Shown: positions 24,861 through 37,156, counted from the stretch's first letter. The stretch is 64,000 nt of DNA from Mikania micrantha (GCA_009363875.1 CM018690.1:36275445-36339444); one strand, 5' to 3'. Notes: generated by a model not told the origin, from the sequence alone. Translations and numbers: made by a program.

Positions 24861-26897
24861 ATGAAAGATAAAATCAACATATGAAATCATAGGTCATGGG
24901 ATAACATACAAGTAATTATATATTAATACTATTACAAAGGTTGTGGGTATTGAGTTAATGCCTTTTTCAAAGAACTAAAATATCAAGTTTCCAGAACTAT
25001 GGCTTAATAGTTATTTTTATGTAATGACCAAATCAAGTTAGTAAGGATCACATGAGTGGTCTTAAACTATAAATCTAATCGATGTTTATAAACTAAAACA
25101 GTTTCAAGGTTACATATCATGACAAGGTTACTCAAAGTTGGGCATAAAATCAATGATATTAAGTACTAAACTTAACTTAAAATAGTTAAGTGTTAGTAAG
25201 TCTAGGAAAATTGAACAAGGGCCGAATGATATCCAAAACCGATAAGTGTTAGCCGACCTAGACGAACACCTACACACACGCTAGCACATACAACTTATAC
25301 TTATAAGTTACAACAACATGAAATCAATACAGGATTGTGAATTATCGTTTAAGCTAAGTCAACCCCAACAATTACAAGGTGAGTTCATACGCCCCTTTTC
25401 TAATCTTAACTGATTTTAAACTATCAGGGCTGAGAAACATGCTTAACTTTTATTTATTTAAAAGTTTTAGTTTAACATATTGGTTATACTTTGATTTAGA
25501 TAATATTGCTTGCATTATTATCGTTTATCATTGTGTGCATGCTTGTATGATCATGATATGACAGGGACAACTAAGATGAATATGATAATATAACTTCATA
25601 ACTCATCAACACAATAGAATAACATAGTTGTAAGATTATATCTTACAACACTTAATTATTCTTACAAGAACAAACATTGAGTTTATCACAGGTGAACATG
25701 ATGACAATGACAACAACAAACATGAATGACATGAAGATAATATATCTTCATAATACCATTCAACATCAGAGTTAACTAAGTGTAATATGACAAGTTCTTA
25801 TAACACTTAGCTTATAACTTGGAGCATACTACGAGATAACACGAAACAAATATCATCCACCACCTGAGTCGACTAAGTGTAGTAAGATTAGTTCTTACCA
25901 CACCTTAGTGACAACAGGGTGACTATATGGAACGACAAGGAATGATAATCATGATAATGTAACTTCATGATAACAACATCATTCACACAATAACTAACAT
26001 AGTATAATAAGACAAGATCTTATTTAACTTTGTTAACAACAACGAGAACATATAACATTGAGAACAAACAACATTGATGAACATACAATACAATTGGTTG
26101 CTATTGAATTGTCTGTGTTATATCATTTCAATCATGTGCCATGTATTCAAGTTGATCATTGTAATTCCCTTCACAAATTGCTGACCAGTTAATTTGACGT
26201 GACTAAACCGACGATAGCATAGTGGTACCATAGGTTTGACAAACCTCTAGCTTGTAGGGCTAGTATGTTGATCGTACTCATCATTGGCCGGTAACGTATG
26301 ACCGGTGACAGGGCGACGAACAGTCAGGGTCTAGAAAGCAACACATGGTGATATTAATCTGCAGTGATATTGTAATTAATCCATCGTTACATGTTGACTT
26401 GTAGACTGAGGAATTTATTTTCTCTCATGTCATATTACTAGTAGCAGTTTTGATGAGGTCTACGGTAATACAAATTGGTAGAGGTAAATCGGATGCATTG
26501 TAATCTGATTACGTGAGGATTGCAATGGATTCCTTTTAGGCTCTATGCACTTCAAGTTGGGAACAAATATCAAATTGGTTAACTAACACTCTTATTTCTT
26601 AAAAGTGATTAATAGTTAACCTCACAAGTAATAGAATAATAACAAGTATCAGATTAAATTAATCTAACTTCCTTAACACATTGAGGGTTTATCAATACTT
26701 CGGTTTGGTAACCAAACCCCTCTTACTATATTATTCTACAATAGATACAATGGGTAATGAACATAACAGACGGGTGAATATCAATGGGTGAACATGTGAA
26801 ATGAAAATGGGTATCTATAGTTGTATTGCAAGTGGTGTTAAGTGTTATTAGGTATGTGGTAGGACGGTGGCTGGGGCCTGTTCCCCTGCATATACCC

Positions 26898-26908
26898 TAT
26901 ATATAAGC
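26898..26908 (+). promoter_or_regulatory. Predicted LTR TATA box (copy C)
   Basis: TATATATAAGC, 557 bp before the LTR end, matching copies A, B and D. Confidence 0.6.
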
Positions 26909-27469
26909 ATAGCTGATAGGATGAGACACTACTTGTAAATATAACTATGGAGAGGCCATTTGGTGAACAGGCGAAATCAAACCACGTACAAATAACACTT
27001 ATGAAATTGTGAATGTGTATGTGAATAATTCAAGGTTTTCAATCATTAAACTTATGAACTCACCAACCTAGTGTTGACTTTGTTTAACTGTATGTTTTCT
27101 CAGGTGACAAACAGGTGTAGTTGCACACATTCAAGAACTAAGGTAGTGGACTTTTAGAAGACCTAGCTTCATTTTGTGTTGCATACTTTTGGATGACAAA
27201 ACAATGAATCATCTTTTGTATATCTTGTACAGTTACAAGATAGAAACTCATTGATTCTTTTGATTAGATTTACTTAGTTAAATTATGATGAAACAATGTA
27301 ATTTAACTTTGTAATTCTATTTCATTGTCATGTTAGCATTTCTCATTTATATATCATGTGCTATGCAAACAATCTGATCATTCCGATTATCAAACGATAT
27401 CACGCCCCGATAACTTTCCTCCCTACGGGAAAGTCGATCCAGCCCGCCGGCTCAGGGTGTGACATCTGT

Positions 27470-28420
27470 TGAGTTTGAATTCGTTTGATTCGATGCTTGT
27501 AAGCCCTCGGATTCATGGGGCTTTTGTTCTCTAGGTTTTAACAAGTAGGATAGAACTTAAAATTACCTGGTTTGTGTTTGATTGACTGGAGATCGAGTGA
27601 GGCAACCGAGTCGAATGTTCTTGTGCTTGAATATTGATTTGTGGAAGTTGTGAGTTCTTGTTGGATCATGGATGTACAGAGAAGTTCGAATTTGTCAAAG
27701 GAAGCGAATGGGGTGGATTGATTCCAATTTTATACTGTTTCGGATTGAATTTAAATTATGGTTGAGTCGCAGTTTATATGGAAACGATTTACGCGTTTAA
27801 ATCGAATCAATCTCATAAATTGTGATTGCCAACTGTTTATACGTTCGTATACTTACCTATGTAATCGAAAAATGAGTTGTATGAGCTGTGAACGATCGAG
27901 ATTGCATTTCGGGTTGAAACCGGATATGTGGAGGATCCGACTAGAGAAGCGGGTGAGGGAGAGAAACACTTTGAGGTTTTTACACATCTGATCCCTCATC
28001 TTCCTCCTTGTTTCAGCTTTATGCTAAAGTTCTTCCCTCTAACAACTTAGTTTGATTAAATGCCATTTTAGTCCCTCAAGTTAAATAACTATTTTATAAT
28101 CCTAAATTAATAAAACCTTTTATATACTTCTAATAATTTAGACTTTATAAATTAAAGAACTTGTATAAGACATTAAAAATTCAATAAATTAAATTTAATG
28201 CCTTATTAATATTAATATTAATATTAATATTATTATTATTGTTATTGTTGTTGTTGTTATTTATTATATATACATGTTATATATGTATAATAGGTTATTT
28301 ACTAATAAAATGTTTATTATTTTATTATAACTAATAACGTGTTTCAAAGAACAATCGAGACTTTTATTTATTTCTAATTAAACATGATTACAATATTCGA
28401 ATTCGTAACGGAAAACCCTA
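27470..28420. other. Unassigned DNA, no supported gene
   Basis: 27470-28020 is less AT-rich and lacks the hallmarks of the neighbouring repeats. It continues the target site interrupted by copy C. It contains a 77-codon open frame (27758-27991) without recognisable domain. 28020-28420 is AT-rich with (ATT)n/(GTT)n near 28200-28260. Confidence 0.35.
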
Positions 28421-28429
28421 GGGTTTACA

Positions 28430-29575
28430 TGTATCATCTTTCATATTTAAATAAAGAAGGGTATTTTAGTTATTTGCATCATATTAAAAAGCTGAAATTA
28501 ATTTGGTAGTGTCATGTGTCACCTTTTAATATATTATAATACATCTACTTTTTTATTTAAAGTTTACCCTCTCTGTTTTTTATGCATCCATAACTTTTTT
28601 TATCGTATAATATTTTTTTATGAAAATTGCACCATTTTACTCGTCTTATTTTTCTTTTTAATTCCGTTATAGTCTTGACTAGGTTTTTTTTATTTTTTTC
28701 GGATGTTCGTATTTACACAAATGTAACGAGTTGTAACAAATTTGGTTTTACATTGTTGTAGATTAAATAGGGTTTACGTTTAGGAATGTAAACGAGCCAA
28801 GCCCAAGCCGATCCCGAGCTCGTTAATTCTGTTATATTCTTGACTAGGTTTTTTTTATTTGTTTCCCAGATGTTAGTATTTACATCAATGTAACAAGTAT
28901 AAACATAACACATTGTTTGTAACGAGTTGTAAAGAATTTTGGTTTACGATATTGTAAATTAAAAATGAACTACGTTTACGGTGTAAAACAAGTCGAGTCG
29001 ATCCCAAGCTTGTTAATGCTTGAGCTTGGCTCGTTTAGACAAAATAAATGATATAAAGTGAGCCTAACATATTTGTTACATCACTATAAATAAATAAATG
29101 ATACAACATAATTAGGGGTGTTAACGAGCTATTTTGTCTAAATGAGCCGAGCTCGGGCTTTAATGAGCTCGGGATTGGATCGGCTCATTTACACCCTAAA
29201 CATACCCATATTTAATTTACGAAAATGTAAACCAAAATTCGTTACATTTCGTTAAAAATAATGTGTAATGTTAATATTTGTTACATTGCGGTAAATACAG
29301 ACATCCGAAAAAAATAAAAAAAAACTAGTCAAGACTATAACGGAATTAAAGAGAAAAATAAGACGAGTAAAATTGTGCAATTTTTATAAAAAAGTATTAT
29401 AAGATAAAAAAGTTATGGATCTATAAAAAAAGATTGGGTAAACTTTAATTAAAAAAAGATGTATTATAATATATTATAAGGTGACACATAACACCACTAA
29501 ATTAATTCCAGCTTTTTAATATGGTGCAAATGACTAAAATATTCTTCTGTATTTAAATATGAAAGATGACACATG
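28430..29575. mobile_element. Large foldback element
   Basis: About 1.1 kb. The left arm (about 28430-28790) pairs with the right arm (about 29210-29570): GTGTCATGTGTCACC-like near 28510 against GGTGACACATAACACC near 29480, and the TAGTCTTGACTAGG region near 28670 against CTAGTCAAGACTATA near 29325. In the middle a segment near 28830-28890 repeats part of the left arm, and GAGCTCG-type words occur. No protein is encoded. Confidence 0.75.
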
Positions 29576-29682
29576 ACACAATCTTATACACTCAACTTTT
29601 TAATTAGTCATTAGATTTAAGTTAATGGGTTATTGTTTTATTTATGAGTTATTATTTGTTCACAATCCTATATATATATATA

Positions 29683-30063
29683 GGGCATGAAATTTTTCAT
29701 AACCCACTAAATGCGCAATAACCCAAATAACTTTGGCAAGATGAAGCCGAATCTTGGATTTTTTTTGAACATCATTGTAACACATTTTGAACACCATGTT
29801 CTTTTATGAGTTTGTGGAAATTCATCACCGTTTAAAAAATATCATCGTTGTAAGTTTTGTGCTACAGTACTGTAAGTTTTAAATATTTACAAATTTACAG
29901 TACTGTAAGTTTTTGAACGGTGATGAATTAGCCCAAACTCATAAAAGAACATGGTGCTCAAAATGTGTTACAATGATGTTCAAAAAAAAATCCAAGATTC
30001 GGCTTCATCTTGCCAAAGTTATTTCGGTTAGCGCGTATTTAGTAGGTTATATTTTTAACCTTC

Positions 30064-30066
<3 letters not shown>
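29683..30066. mobile_element. Foldback MITE
   Basis: Arms pair end to end: GGGCATGAAATT...GATGAAGCCGAATCTTGG on the left with CCAAGATTCGGCTTCATC...CCTTCCCC on the right. The centre near 29880 holds inverted TTACAGTACTGTAAG. Both sides are TA repeats. The same family occurs at 30333-30711, 43249-43634 and partly 45115-45300. Confidence 0.82.

Positions 30067-30128
<62 letters not shown>
30067..30128. repeat. (TA)n(GA)n microsatellite
   Basis: A TA run followed directly by a GA run. Confidence 0.95.
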
Positions 30129-30332
30129 AGATGTTCAATTGAAAACCAATGTAATTTAAGAACTAAAAGAACCATTTGTAAGCATAAGTTTAAATAGTAT
30201 AAAGGTAACTTCTCATATTTTCAAGAAAATTACTTTTATAACCTTCAAAACTTGTGGCTATAAATGTGGCTCCTTTAGTTATTTACAATTTGTTGGTTCT
30301 TATTAGAATAAATCCCTATATATATAAATATA

Positions 30333-30711
30333 AAATAATAATAATAACAACTCACTCTTAAAGCATTAACTCAGATAAATTTGTCAACATGAAGCCAAAT
30401 CTTAATTTTTTTAAAATATCATTGTAACACATTTACAACACTTTTTTTTTTTATGGGTTTGCGAAAATTCATCACTGTTTAAGACGTAACATTGTTGTAA
30501 GTTTTTTAATTTAAGCACTGTAACTGTTTTAGGCACAAAACTTACAATGATGTTACGTGTTAAACGGTGATGAATTTTCGCAAACTTATAAAGAAGAAAG
30601 TGTTGTAAATGTGTTACAATGATATTTAAAAAAATCCAAGACTTTGCTTCATCTTGGCAAAGTTTTCTGGGTTAATGCTTCAAGATTGTGTTATTATTTG
30701 TTCACAATCCT
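30333..30711. mobile_element. Foldback MITE, same family as 29683-30066
   Basis: Left-arm AACATGAAGCCAAATCTT pairs with right-arm AAGACTTTGCTTCATCTT. The central palindrome lies near 30520. TA repeats follow. Confidence 0.78.
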
Positions 30712-30730
30712 ATATATATATATATATATA

Positions 30731-31147
30731 GAGAGAGAATTAATAAAATGAAAACCTCATTTTAGTGCGACTAATTGGCAAAAATCATGTAAAAAACGTA
30801 TTTTTTTATTTTTTACAGGTTTGTAACATTATTGGGTAAATTTTTATAAAAAAAATTAAAAAAAGCGCCGATCACATATTTTTTACAGGTTTGTTACATT
30901 ATTGGGCAAATTTTTACGTTGTTAAACATACATAACGCTGCGTCAGATTTGACGAAATTTTTTTACGTTTTGTTACGTATGTTTTACATGGTTTATAAAA
31001 TATTTTTTTTAAAAATATTTGGTCGGCGCTTTTTGTTTTTTTTAATAAAAATGTTCACAATATTGTTACAAACCAGTAAAAAAATTCAAAAAAAACATTT
31101 TTTACATGATTTTTACATGGTTTTTATAGTTTTTACACTAAAGAGTT
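30731..31147. mobile_element. Foldback MITE, second family
   Basis: Arms CATTTTAGTGCGACT...CATGTAAAAAA and TTTTTTACATGATTTTTACATGG...TTTACACTAAAG pair. Internal GCGCCGA (30866) and TCGGCGC (31023) mark paired inner arms. Non-coding. Confidence 0.65.
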
Positions 31148-31149
31148 TT

Positions 31150-31994
31150 TTTTAAATGATCAAGGTTAATGTAAAAGGGAGAAAAAACACGGGAAGCATA
31201 GAAATTAACTAGAACATGCCACATTTCATATGGGTAATGGTATTATCGTATATATAAAACAATTGACCATTATATAAATTCTTGGAACATCATTTAACAC
31301 GTATAATCAAAAAATTAACCGGATAATTATCGACTAATACTCATGAACCCAAGAGTAAAAAGTCACATACCACGTAAAAACAATCAAAATCATCAATGAC
31401 CAACTGGATAATCATGAAACAACCATGACGACCTGCTGAACATTTTTACATTAACATATATCATATGTAATGACAGAACGTATTAATTTGTTAAATGAAT
31501 CATAGAAAATAGTCAGTTATGTATCTATTTTATTTATTACACATGCAGTACAATATAAAATGCATTATATTTTTTAAATCTTAATCTGCATTTGAACCCA
31601 TGCTATCTCCTTTATGAAAATGGATTATTTGATGATTGATATTGATTTCGTTTAGCATATACATTCAACAAATTAAAGTTTAGTTCTTATCTCATACAAA
31701 AATGAAAACACGTTTTAAAGTAAAAATGAATTGAAATTAACATTTCCTAAAAATATAAATTGACTTGATTTACTTTATAAAAACTAAATTATAATAAACA
31801 AAAATATTGTGAACATATGTATATCACTCATCCAATTTTGTCTTTCCATGTTAATTTTTTACTTAATATGTTTTTATTTGTATAATAATATCTAATTAAT
31901 ATATTGTTTATTTTTATATTAGTATGTGATTCTAATTTTTTTAACTACAACTTTTCTTTGACCCAAACTGGCATACTATTTATAATAGTAAGAA
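31150..31994. other. AT-rich non-coding DNA
   Basis: I see no gene, RNA or clear repeat boundary in this stretch. Confidence 0.5.
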
Positions 31995-31997
31995 TTA

Positions 31998-32904
31998 GGT
32001 GGTGTTCGTTTTTTCAGAGGCAAAACGTCTGCGGTCTGCGGACCACATCTGCAGACATCTTTTGCAGAAGAGGTGGACCAAACCCCTGCAAGAAGAGCTT
32101 TTGGGGGTGTTTGTTTTCTGATCAACTTAAAACCTCTTCCCAACCCCACCGTCCCAACCCCACCGTCGAACTCCTCCCCTCTGATCCACCATCTCCGATC
32201 AACCACCAACCCCACCGTCCCAACCCCACCGTCGACCTCAGCCCCTCCACCTACCGCCGCTCACCTCCGATTGAACGACCCTACGGCGGCGGCGAGAAAC
32301 CCTCGATCGAACCCTCGTTCTAAAACCCTCGATCCACCTACCGCCGCTCACCTCCGATCGAACGACCCTACGGCACCGTCGACCTCATCACCGCTCATCT
32401 CCGCTCATCTTCGCTCATCGATCGAACGACCTAGATGATGTAGTAGGTCTGCGACGAGTAGAAACCCTCGATCGAACGACCGCGGTGGAGTAGAAACCCT
32501 CGATCGAACCCTCGTTCTAAAACCCTCGATCGAACGACCGCAGTGGAGGACTTACCAGTCGCGATCGGTGGAGTAGGTCTGCGACGACGAGTAGGGCGGT
32601 GGAGCAGGGCGGCGACGGCGAGTAGGGCGGTGGAGCAGGGCGGCGACGGCGACTATGGCGGTGGAGGAGTTCGGTCGGTCGAAGGCTGAAAATGGAGGAG
32701 TGGATTGGAAGAGGTTGGAAGACCTCAAGAAGAGCTTGGTCCACGTCTGCGCCAAGAAGAGGCTGCGCAGACGTTTTTTAATGAAACGTCTGCGAGAAAA
32801 ACAAACGATCTGCGAACCTCTAACCTCTTCCCGCGTCTGCGTGGCGCAGACATAAGAGGTTAGAAGAGGTTAGAAGAGCTTTTTTTAAAAAAACAAACAC
32901 CCCC
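31998..32904. mobile_element. PIF/Harbinger-like MITE with GC-rich core
   Basis: Flanked by TTA on both sides (31995-31997 and 32905-32907). The ends are inverted: GGTGGTGTTCGTTTTTT at the left, and the reverse complement of AAAAAAACAAACACCCCC at the right. A 3-bp TTA duplication with GGGGGTGTTTG-like termini is typical of Tourist/PIF-Harbinger elements. The subterminal regions carry several GTCTGCG words (32028-32060 and 32745-32850). The core holds CpG-rich repeats (CCCTCGATCGAACGACC). Long open frames here are simple-sequence artefacts. Confidence 0.72.
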
Positions 32905-32907
32905 TTA

Positions 32908-33589
32908 GTAAATTATTAATTATATTATTTTAATAATTTAATACATGCTACCGATACATCTTTGCTCACTTTTTTATCCGCAATAGTTTGTATATAGATT
33001 ATATATTTTGTTTTCGTTTTCGTTTGGAGTAATTTTGTAGAAATATAACTAAGTTTTAAATTTGTTATAATCAACTCACTCAAACTTTGTTTTGTTCCAA
33101 TTTGATAACTTAAGTTTATTTTTATGTTTTAATCTTAGATATGTGACCTATATAACTTGTAATTACATTTTTACATTTTTATATTTTTTTATTTTTATTG
33201 TATGATAACATGAAAAATAACATGGATTTTGAAAAAACAAATCTCAAAATATTTTTACAAATTGCAAAAATTTTTAAAAAATTAAAAATTTTTGAAATTT
33301 TTTTAAAAGTTAAAAAAATATTTAGTTGATTAGAAAAAACACAAAATGCCCAAATAAGTCTAAAATGCGTCTAAAACCTTCAAACGAATCCTAAATTCAT
33401 CTAAAAGTTCACTTATAGAGCTTAAACAAACCAAAATTGCCTGTTATCCAGGTTTTTTAGCTAGTATTATAACATAAATCAAACTAAAGTTACCTAATTG
33501 AAACAAAACAAAGTTTAAGTTATTTAGTTGGAACAAAATCAAAAGTTAGTTATGTTTCTATAGCATTTTCCCTTTTCTTAAATAGGGTA
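32908..33589. other. AT-rich non-coding DNA
   Basis: No gene, RNA or repeat boundary that I can support. Confidence 0.45.
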
Positions 33590-33655
33590 ATTGGTCTGGT
33601 AAGGCATGTTGTTTTGTTGCCTAAGAGCCCAGGTTCGATTCCTAGGGTTTGCTAT
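33590..33655 (+). mobile_element. tRNA-derived SINE-like head
   Basis: An A-box-like GGTCTGGTAAGGCATG precedes a good B box GGTTCGATTCC by about 32 bp, then T-rich DNA. Unpaired ends argue against a tRNA gene. Confidence 0.5.
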
Positions 33656-33686
33656 TTTTTTGGATTTCTAACATGTTATTTTGTTA

Positions 33687-35212
33687 GGCCATATGTAGTG
33701 GGGGATGACCAGGGCGTGAGGGGCATCGATCATGCCCCCATGGCCCCCGAAACCCACTACAGACCGGCTTGATGGAGCGTGAAGGATGTTGAGCGTGAGT
33801 TCGGTTATGAGAAAGCAGCCTTCGAACATTGAGGGAAAAGCCGTCTGGGAGCAAAAAAATAAATAAATTAATCGAAAATTTTACAGTATAATTTCACGCA
33901 GCTTCAACAAAAAATTTTTTTGCCCAACTAAAAAAATTTCAAACTTTCAAATATTCTTCTATACATTATGGATCCAAATAATCCAAACTATCGTTTTTTA
34001 ATTTATTCGTGAATTTTTATCGTTTGCAAGCTGAAACGAACAACCCAAACAATACGAACCCCTTAACGAACATTTACAAATTGGCACCTGTAACAATCTT
34101 TTTTCAACCAACCATCACCTACGTTCGAAAACGTTACTGAAACCCAATCCAAACTCGACACCGATGTGATACCGGATACAAAACCTGAACCCGAACCTGG
34201 TACTTCACGAAGAAAACACAAAATAAAGGAGGTCGCCAAAAAACAACCAAACCAAACATCACTCGATATACGAACGTTGAGTAGGTTGCACTAGCTCATG
34301 CCTATATCAATGTTTCTGAAGATTCATTCGTAGGTAACAACCAACGAGTGATGTTCAAGTTCAGTTTTTTGCAGCAAATTGACGAACGACGTGATTTCCG
34401 GAAAATAGCGCTATTTACGACGAAAAGTTACAAAGTTTAACGGATTCTGAATCCAACACCACAACAACTGAAAAAGTGGTGATAATGACAATATGGTCAT
34501 GAATTAGTCTTTGACGACCCATGCTAGAGAGAACTAACCATTTCCCATAACACAGCATGACAAGTTATGACAAAATTAACAAAATGGCTTCATGTCCTGA
34601 AGTTACAAACTTCAAAAGTAGCAAGCTTCATTGTCTGGCAAGTACACAGCCACTCAATATGATCCCACCGATCAATGTCTGGTCGATTTAAACGAATCGG
34701 ATGATGAAGTCGATGTCCACCCACTAGAAATAATATAGGAAAACGACCATAACCTTCGTCTCCAAGTGACCACAAATAAACGTTGGAGACCATCGAAGTC
34801 GTTACAAAAATTTGTCGACTTACAATAGCAAAAACAATACAACAATGACATGAAATTGTTGTTGACCCAATCGATCACCTAACCGGTCGTGCGCGTGAAT
34901 TAGCCGAAAAGACGAAAGAACAGATAATGAAAAAATATAATATGAAGTGATTTTATTTTAGTGGTTTTTTTTTAATTTTATTATGTAATTTTATTTTAAT
35001 GTTTAATATAATTATATGTCTTTCATTTAAAAACTAAAAAATGAAATAATAAAATATTAAATAAATTTAGTGATTATAATGGAGTAATGAGAGGGTGATG
35101 ATAACACATATGTATGTGAAGAGATGGTGATGGTTTTAGTTATTTATTTGTTATATACGTGACGCTTACGTGAAGTGATAGATGATGTAATAAATACACA
35201 TAGCCTCTAGCC
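33687..35212. mobile_element. PIF/Harbinger derivative, 1.5 kb
   Basis: Bounded by TTA (33684-33686 and 35213-35215). The ends GGCCATATGTAG and GGCTAGAGGCTA (from the right) are weakly inverted. It carries a decayed ORF1 (33968-34950) and no transposase ORF2, so it is a non-autonomous deletion derivative. Confidence 0.68.
33968..34950 (+). pseudogene. Relic of Harbinger ORF1 (Myb/SANT-like protein)
   Basis: Starts MDPNNPNYRF. A central segment near 34275-34340 reads VALAHAYINVSEDSFVGNNQ, the conserved signature of the Myb/SANT-like ORF1 partner of plant PIF/Harbinger transposases. It ends with AELAEKTKEQIMKKYNMK-like codons at 34950. Frame changes and stops (for example just before VALAHAY) show it is dead. 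In intact elements ORF1 binds DNA and assists the DDE transposase. Confidence 0.65.
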
Positions 35213-35444
35213 TTATGGTGTTTTCCATTAGTTTTTTTATTTGAGTTCTTTTTTTTTCCATCAGTGCTCCCCGCAACTCTCTATGTTTATGCTTTTAGTC
35301 TCTTAAAATTTCGAAAAACTTTATAAAATGTTATTTCATCCCCTAGACTTTCTAAAGTTTCGCATTTTCCTTTTTGCTTTTTAATTGCTCCAATTTTGCT
35401 TGCACTTTTTCTCGTAAACTTTTTAAAAAACATTGTAAAATGTC

Positions 35445-36034
35445 TGATGAGAGCACATAGAGGTGGCACAACTAAGGGAAAGCATGGTTGCATTAATTAA
35501 ATGCAATTATGAACCTGGACAAGCATTAAATGAAGCCCATTTGAGCATTTAATGAAGGGAATGGCTAGTAATTAATGAAGGGAAGGCCAGCCGCACATCA
35601 GTCAATGTGACTGATGATTTAACGGAAGGTCCTTACCTGGAGGGCAAAGAACCAAAAGATATTCAGAAGAACTCAGTGGGAAAAACCAGGAAGAAAAGTT
35701 ATAAATGTGGAAGATAAGATGACTCAGCTCATTCATTCATTGATTACTCCTCAACCACTTATAAAGCAAGCATTAAAGAGGGCGACCGGTATTCAAGGAG
35801 AGCGAAAGGTCCTTACGTCGGGACGGGGGAAGTTAGAATTCCCTAGCTAGCTGAGTTTGTATCCCTTTAGTTCCTTGTAATATTCCTGTGAGGAATATTT
35901 CTTGTAACCCCTTGTAATTCCTTGCAATCAATGTAACAAGAAATGTTCGTATTATCCCTGGTTGGTGAATGAGATTATCATTTGGACTTTGCTTGTGTTG
36001 TTTATAATCAAATACGCTGTAATTTGGTTCATCA
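35445..36034 (+). mobile_element. Solo LTR, 590 bp
   Basis: Starts TGATGAGAGC and ends GGTTCATCA (TGATGA...TCATCA) with ATGTC duplicated on both sides (35440-35444 and 36035-36039). A TTATAAAGC box at 35759 precedes an A/T-rich termination region (TTGTAATATTCC). No internal domain is present. The family is unknown. Orientation is inferred from the TATA box. Confidence 0.85.
35759..35767 (+). promoter_or_regulatory. Predicted TATA box of the 590-bp LTR
   Basis: TTATAAAGC near the middle of the LTR, the usual place for a U3/R promoter. Confidence 0.5.
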
Positions 36035-36039
36035 ATGTC

Positions 36040-36519
36040 GTATCGACTCTATTGAGTTTCTAAAGTTTGGAATTTACTCATTTTGTTACTTAACCTAAAA
36101 AATAATTTATTTCGTGATTTATTTTTATGTAACAACTTACTTTACCTTTTTATTTTATTAGAAAGAACCCAAGTCATATAAAATACGTTTTTGTGCTTGT
36201 TTATTGTTTTGAAAATAACTCAAGTCAAATAAAATACGTTTTTGTTGTTGTTTTTAATACATTTCCTGTTTTTTAAATTTCATTGTTAATTTTATTTATT
36301 GTGAAACATAATACATTTACATGACCTAAAATCTATATAAATAAATCATATTGTGGAAACAAATTTTGGAATAAAGTGGGAGGTGAGTGTGTGAGACAGC
36401 TAAGAGTTTTGATTGACTTGGTCCACTAGACCTAACAACAAAATGATTGGCTGGCTTGTAACGGTTGTTTCAAAATTCGGTCCTACACACCTTTTGCCAG
36501 CGATATTGTTATCAATTAT
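36040..36519. other. AT-rich non-coding DNA
   Basis: A short internal duplication (CAAGTCAWATAAAATACGTTTTTG at about 36172 and 36222) and nothing else I can name. Confidence 0.45.
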
Positions 36520-36534
36520 CTTTAGCAGTTTCTT

Positions 36535-36823
36535 TCTTTTTTTTTTTTTTTTTTTTAACAGCCAACTAATCAACTGTCGGGTACACCGTACGCGACCTCT
36601 AATGGCTAAAAGATGCTCAAGCTGGCCACTAGTCCAGACAGACGGATCCCCTAGCCCACCAGCCACCAATTGCCGGGGAAAACCCGACCCAAGCACCCGC
36701 CCAAAGACACGACGATGAAAGGCCGGTAAAACCGGGTGGGATCAAGAATCGAACTCATGACCTGAGTCTTCTATCACTTCTCTCATACTTTCATCTTACT
36801 ATTAGGATAAGACATCATTGGTT
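36535..36823 (-). mobile_element. tRNA-derived SINE with poly(A) tail
   Basis: Flanked by a 15-bp duplication CTTTAGCAGTTTCTT (36520-36534 and 36824-36838). On - it begins near 36823, has a B box GTCATGAGTTCGATTC (about 36745), a GC-rich body, and ends in a poly(A) run (T run at 36538-36556 on +). Length of about 290 bp is normal for plant SINEs. Confidence 0.88.
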
Positions 36824-37156
36824 CTTTAGCAGTTTCTTGTTTCCAGATTTTATCTATAACAAACTTTATAAAAAAAGGAAGATATTGATAAGCGTTTTAA
36901 TTTGATTAAATTATCGGTAGATACCTCAAATTAAATTTATATTTCCATACATGTGATGACTATGAATTAGAAACATGTGATAATAATACTTCAAAGTTTT
37001 GTTCAATGAATTAAAAATTCTATATATGCAAAGTTTATTTAAGATTTGCTCAATGAATTAGAAATTTTATATTTACAAATTTTATTTATATATTTGAATT
37101 TGTTAGTCTTAAGCTGTTTTGAACATTTAAATTCCTAGGAATGCCCCTGCTGTAAG

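Larger units (their letters stand above)
22928..27464 (+). mobile_element. Solo long LTR, copy C
   Basis: 4,537 bp from TGTGACATCC to GGGTGTGACA, flanked by TCTGT (22923-22927 and 27465-27469). Same order as copy A: CGTACGG area near 22.96 kb, GAACC/CGAACC-rich U3 (24.04-24.54 kb), GGCCCA words (24.64-24.86 kb), TATA box (26898), conserved end. The U3 word differs from A and B (CGAACC rather than CATTCGGCC), marking a subfamily. Confidence 0.88.

Noticed and set aside
32073..32744. Pro/Arg/Ser-rich open frames on both strands
   Set aside because: Simple CpG-rich repeats inside a Harbinger-like MITE; all frames open by composition.
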